From Bacteroidota bacterium (GTDB lineage Bacteria; Bacteroidota; Bacteroidia; Flavobacteriales_D; Sanyastnellaceae), in the NCBI GenBank assembly GCA_027619225.1, contig JAQCFW010000022.1, positions 1 through 32,220 of the forward strand: 32,220 bases of DNA. The letters run 5' to 3'. A program made the translations under genes and the position numbers. The notes below the pieces were generated by a model. The model did no database searches. It saw only the letters and a program-made list of their open reading frames with translations, and was not told the DNA's origin. Below are positions 30,663-32,220 of this stretch, piece by piece (the stretch's first letter is position 1; every line of letters starts with the position of its first letter).

Positions 30663-32220
30663 ATGAGATATTTAGTTACAATTTTATTCGCTGCATTAAG
30701 CTTCAACGCAGTTGGGCAGATAAACCCGAATTTTAACCCAGATTATGACGGAGATAGTTTTATTGGAGTTAACGATGTCCTTGGAGTTCTTTCATCATTT
30801 GGTTCTCCTTGGGGAGTTTGTGGAGGATTAGAACCTTCTTACACATGCTGGGATGGTTCTTTAGCTTGTGATGAATGTGGTTGTCCTTCTGCAGCAGACT
30901 TCTCACCAACAGTCTATATGACACTCGATAACTTAATTGGAGGAGGAACATCAAGCTTAACATACACGATGTCTCAAGACGATGGTGAGTCTGAGATATC
31001 CTCTTCTTCTGTAGTTTCAGATGGAGGATCTTTTAACCTTTCCGAACTTGCTGTAGATGCCGTTATCGGTTCTGGTACATTATCTCTTTCTCTTTTTGCT
31101 GGCGACTACGATATTGAATCAGACCTAGTTGTAGCGAGTATAAATAACGGTAACTACACAGTATTGAATCATGTAACAGCATCGAACTCTCCTGCATATT
31201 CTATAGGGGATGTTGCCGGCGGTTTTGTAATTTACAACACTTCATCAGGTGTAAGTATCTACACTGAAATTCCTGTTGATGAAGATTTCATTACCGAGGC
31301 ATACGATATGTCATTAACGTTTGATGATCTATTTGTAAACCCTTCTGACGGAGATTTGATATTCACAAGTACTCTCACTTCTGAGCTTGGCGATGTTGAT
31401 GTACAAGACTTCGTTTTCACAATAGAGTCACTCGACTTTAGTCCTACAGTCAATCTGACACTTGATAACCTTACTGAAAGTGGAACAACAAGCATTACGT
31501 ACACTATGTCACAAGACAATAACGAATCAGAGATATTCTCTTCATCAGTCGTTTCTGATGGTGGGATGTTTAATCTAGATGGTTTAGTTGTAGGAGATAA
31601 TATCGGTTCAGGTACTTTACACTTAGAACTGTATGCAGGTAACTACGATATTGCTTCTAACTTAATTGTATCAAATATTTATAATAGTAACTACACGATT
31701 TTTAATGAGGTGACTTCGTCTACTTCACCAGCTTACAATGTTGGAGATATAGCTGGAGGTTTTGTTATTTCCAATTCAGTATCAGGAATAAGCCTTTATA
31801 CAGAGATCCCAACAGACGAGGATTATACAACTGAGGCTTATTCTATGTCTTTGACATTTACAGATCTCTTCACCACCCCTTCATCTGGTAATCTAACATT
31901 TACAAGCACACTTACTTCTGAGCTAGGTGATGTGGATGTTCAGGAGTTTGGATTTGAAATAATAGCTGCTCCATGGATTTGCGGCGACCTTGTTTCTCAC
32001 GACGGCTATGACTACAGTACAGTCTTAATTGGAGACCAGTGTTGGTTTGCTGAGAACTGTCGTTACTTGCCAGAGGTTTCCCCTTCAAATGAAGGAAACA
32101 CGACCGACCCTTACTACTACGTCTATGGCTACGAAGGAACTGATGTGGCAGCAGCAATGTCAACTTCTAACTACGCGACTTATGGAGTGCTGTACAATTG
32201 GCCTGCAGTTATGACTGAAG
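30663..32220 (+). CDS. Secreted FISUMP-domain protein with tandem repeats (runs off the right edge)
   Basis: An open frame of 519 codons from the ATG at 30663 continues past the window end. Order of parts: signal peptide (1-19, ending NAVGQ); a dockerin-like calcium motif (about 24-48: NPDYDGDSFIGVNDVLGVLS); a Cys-rich linker (about 53-76, TCWDGSLACDECGC); two 179-residue repeats (79-257 and 258-436); then a FISUMP (Fibrobacter succinogenes major paralogous) domain start (ICGDLVSHDGYDY, VLIGDQCWFAENCRYLP, YATYGVLYNWPAVM). It is a large surface or secreted protein; FISUMP function is unknown. It lies after a terminator, with a weak TATCTTGT box 18 bases before the ATG. Confidence 0.85.
   Translation, partial: MRYLVTILFAALSFNAVGQINPNFNPDYDGDSFIGVNDVLGVLSSFGSPWGVCGGLEPSYTCWDGSLACDECGCPSAADFSPTVYMTLDNLIGGGTSSLTYTMSQDDGESEISSSSVVSDGGSFNLSELAVDAVIGSGTLSLSLFAGDYDIESDLVVASINNGNYTVLNHVTASNSPAYSIGDVAGGFVIYNTSSGVSIYTEIPVDEDFITEAYDMSLTFDDLFVNPSDGDLIFTSTLTSELGDVDVQDFVFTIESLDFSPTVNLTLDNLTESGTTSITYTMSQDNNESEIFSSSVVSDGGMFNLDGLVVGDNIGSGTLHLELYAGNYDIASNLIVSNIYNSNYTIFNEVTSSTSPAYNVGDIAGGFVISNSVSGISLYTEIPTDEDYTTEAYSMSLTFTDLFTTPSSGNLTFTSTLTSELGDVDVQEFGFEIIAAPWICGDLVSHDGYDYSTVLIGDQCWFAENCRYLPEVSPSNEGNTTDPYYYVYGYEGTDVAAAMSTSNYATYGVLYNWPAVMTE
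30897..31970 (+). repeat. Two in-frame tandem repeats of 537 bases (179 residues)
   Basis: Copy 1 (30897-31433) and copy 2 (31434-31970) align without gaps. By eye 122 of 179 residues are identical. Best kept are TYTMSQD, SSSVVSDGG, AGGFVI, YTEIP and FTSTLTSELGDVDVQ. The nucleotide copies have diverged more than the protein, so the duplication is not recent. Confidence 0.85.

Noticed and set aside
30769-32163. Minus-strand frames in the FISUMP gene region
   Set aside because: The plus-strand frame is continuous with clear domains and repeats; the antisense frames have no recognisable feature.
1-32220. Search for tRNA/rRNA genes, CRISPR arrays, insertion sequences, phage or defence genes
   Set aside because: No cloverleaf, spaced repeat array, transposase, integrase or known defence-protein motif was seen by eye; a tRNAscan/HMM search would be the decisive test.

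Overview
The window looks like chromosomal DNA of a member of the Bacteroidota, most likely a marine-type Flavobacteriales. The evidence is indirect: TAnnTTTG promoter boxes, few Shine-Dalgarno sites, a DUF4249 lipoprotein, a FISUMP-domain surface protein, a type IX-like C-terminal tail, a LytS-type kinase, a Bacteroidota-type long NusB next to DUF1573 and YajC, and HisRS of the ~455-residue type. I see no tRNA, rRNA, CRISPR array, insertion sequence, phage or plasmid gene. It reads as ordinary core chromosome mixed with lineage-specific surface-protein genes.

Layout. Positions 1-1743: a partial secreted protein (minus) and an arylsulfotransferase-like secreted protein (plus) diverge from a symmetrical promoter. 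1802-6109: tsaD faces a LytS-type kinase and an SF2 helicase, and ung diverges from the helicase. 6142-10795: a 25-residue membrane peptide overlaps hisS; meaB is coupled to a degenerate, probably catalytically dead, LytS-like protein; then come a secreted carboxypeptidase-regulatory-like protein, a small membrane protein and a 48-residue lipoprotein. 10820-17186 (minus): a surface-modification cluster of MBOAT acyltransferase, SGNH hydrolase, LysM protein and a large metzincin protease. 17240-19992: a TerB/J-domain cochaperone and htpG. 20098-21763: a secreted dockerin-like protein almost fused to a LOG-family gene. 21832-27921 (minus): a tightly packed run nusB, DUF1573, yajC, nhaC-like, uvrA. 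27995-32220 (plus): DUF4249 lipoprotein, MuiA/DUF4139 protein, and a secreted protein with a dockerin-like motif, two 179-residue repeats and a FISUMP domain cut by the window end.

Functional links. The housekeeping genes cover tRNA modification (tsaD), aminoacylation (hisS), DNA repair (ung, uvrA, helicase), protein folding (htpG, J-domain protein), secretion (yajC) and transcription (nusB). MBOAT plus SGNH is a plausible pair for O-acylating an exported glycan.

The most unusual signal is regulatory. Several genes carry a TAnnTTTG-like box exactly four bases before the start codon. That geometry predicts leaderless or nearly leaderless mRNAs: three exact boxes (starts 10531, 21763, 27995) and four weaker ones (6142, 9390, 9450, 28988). 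The degenerate kinase coupled to meaB and the micropeptide coupled to hisS are the other main leads. I did not find a clear new defence or mobile system.
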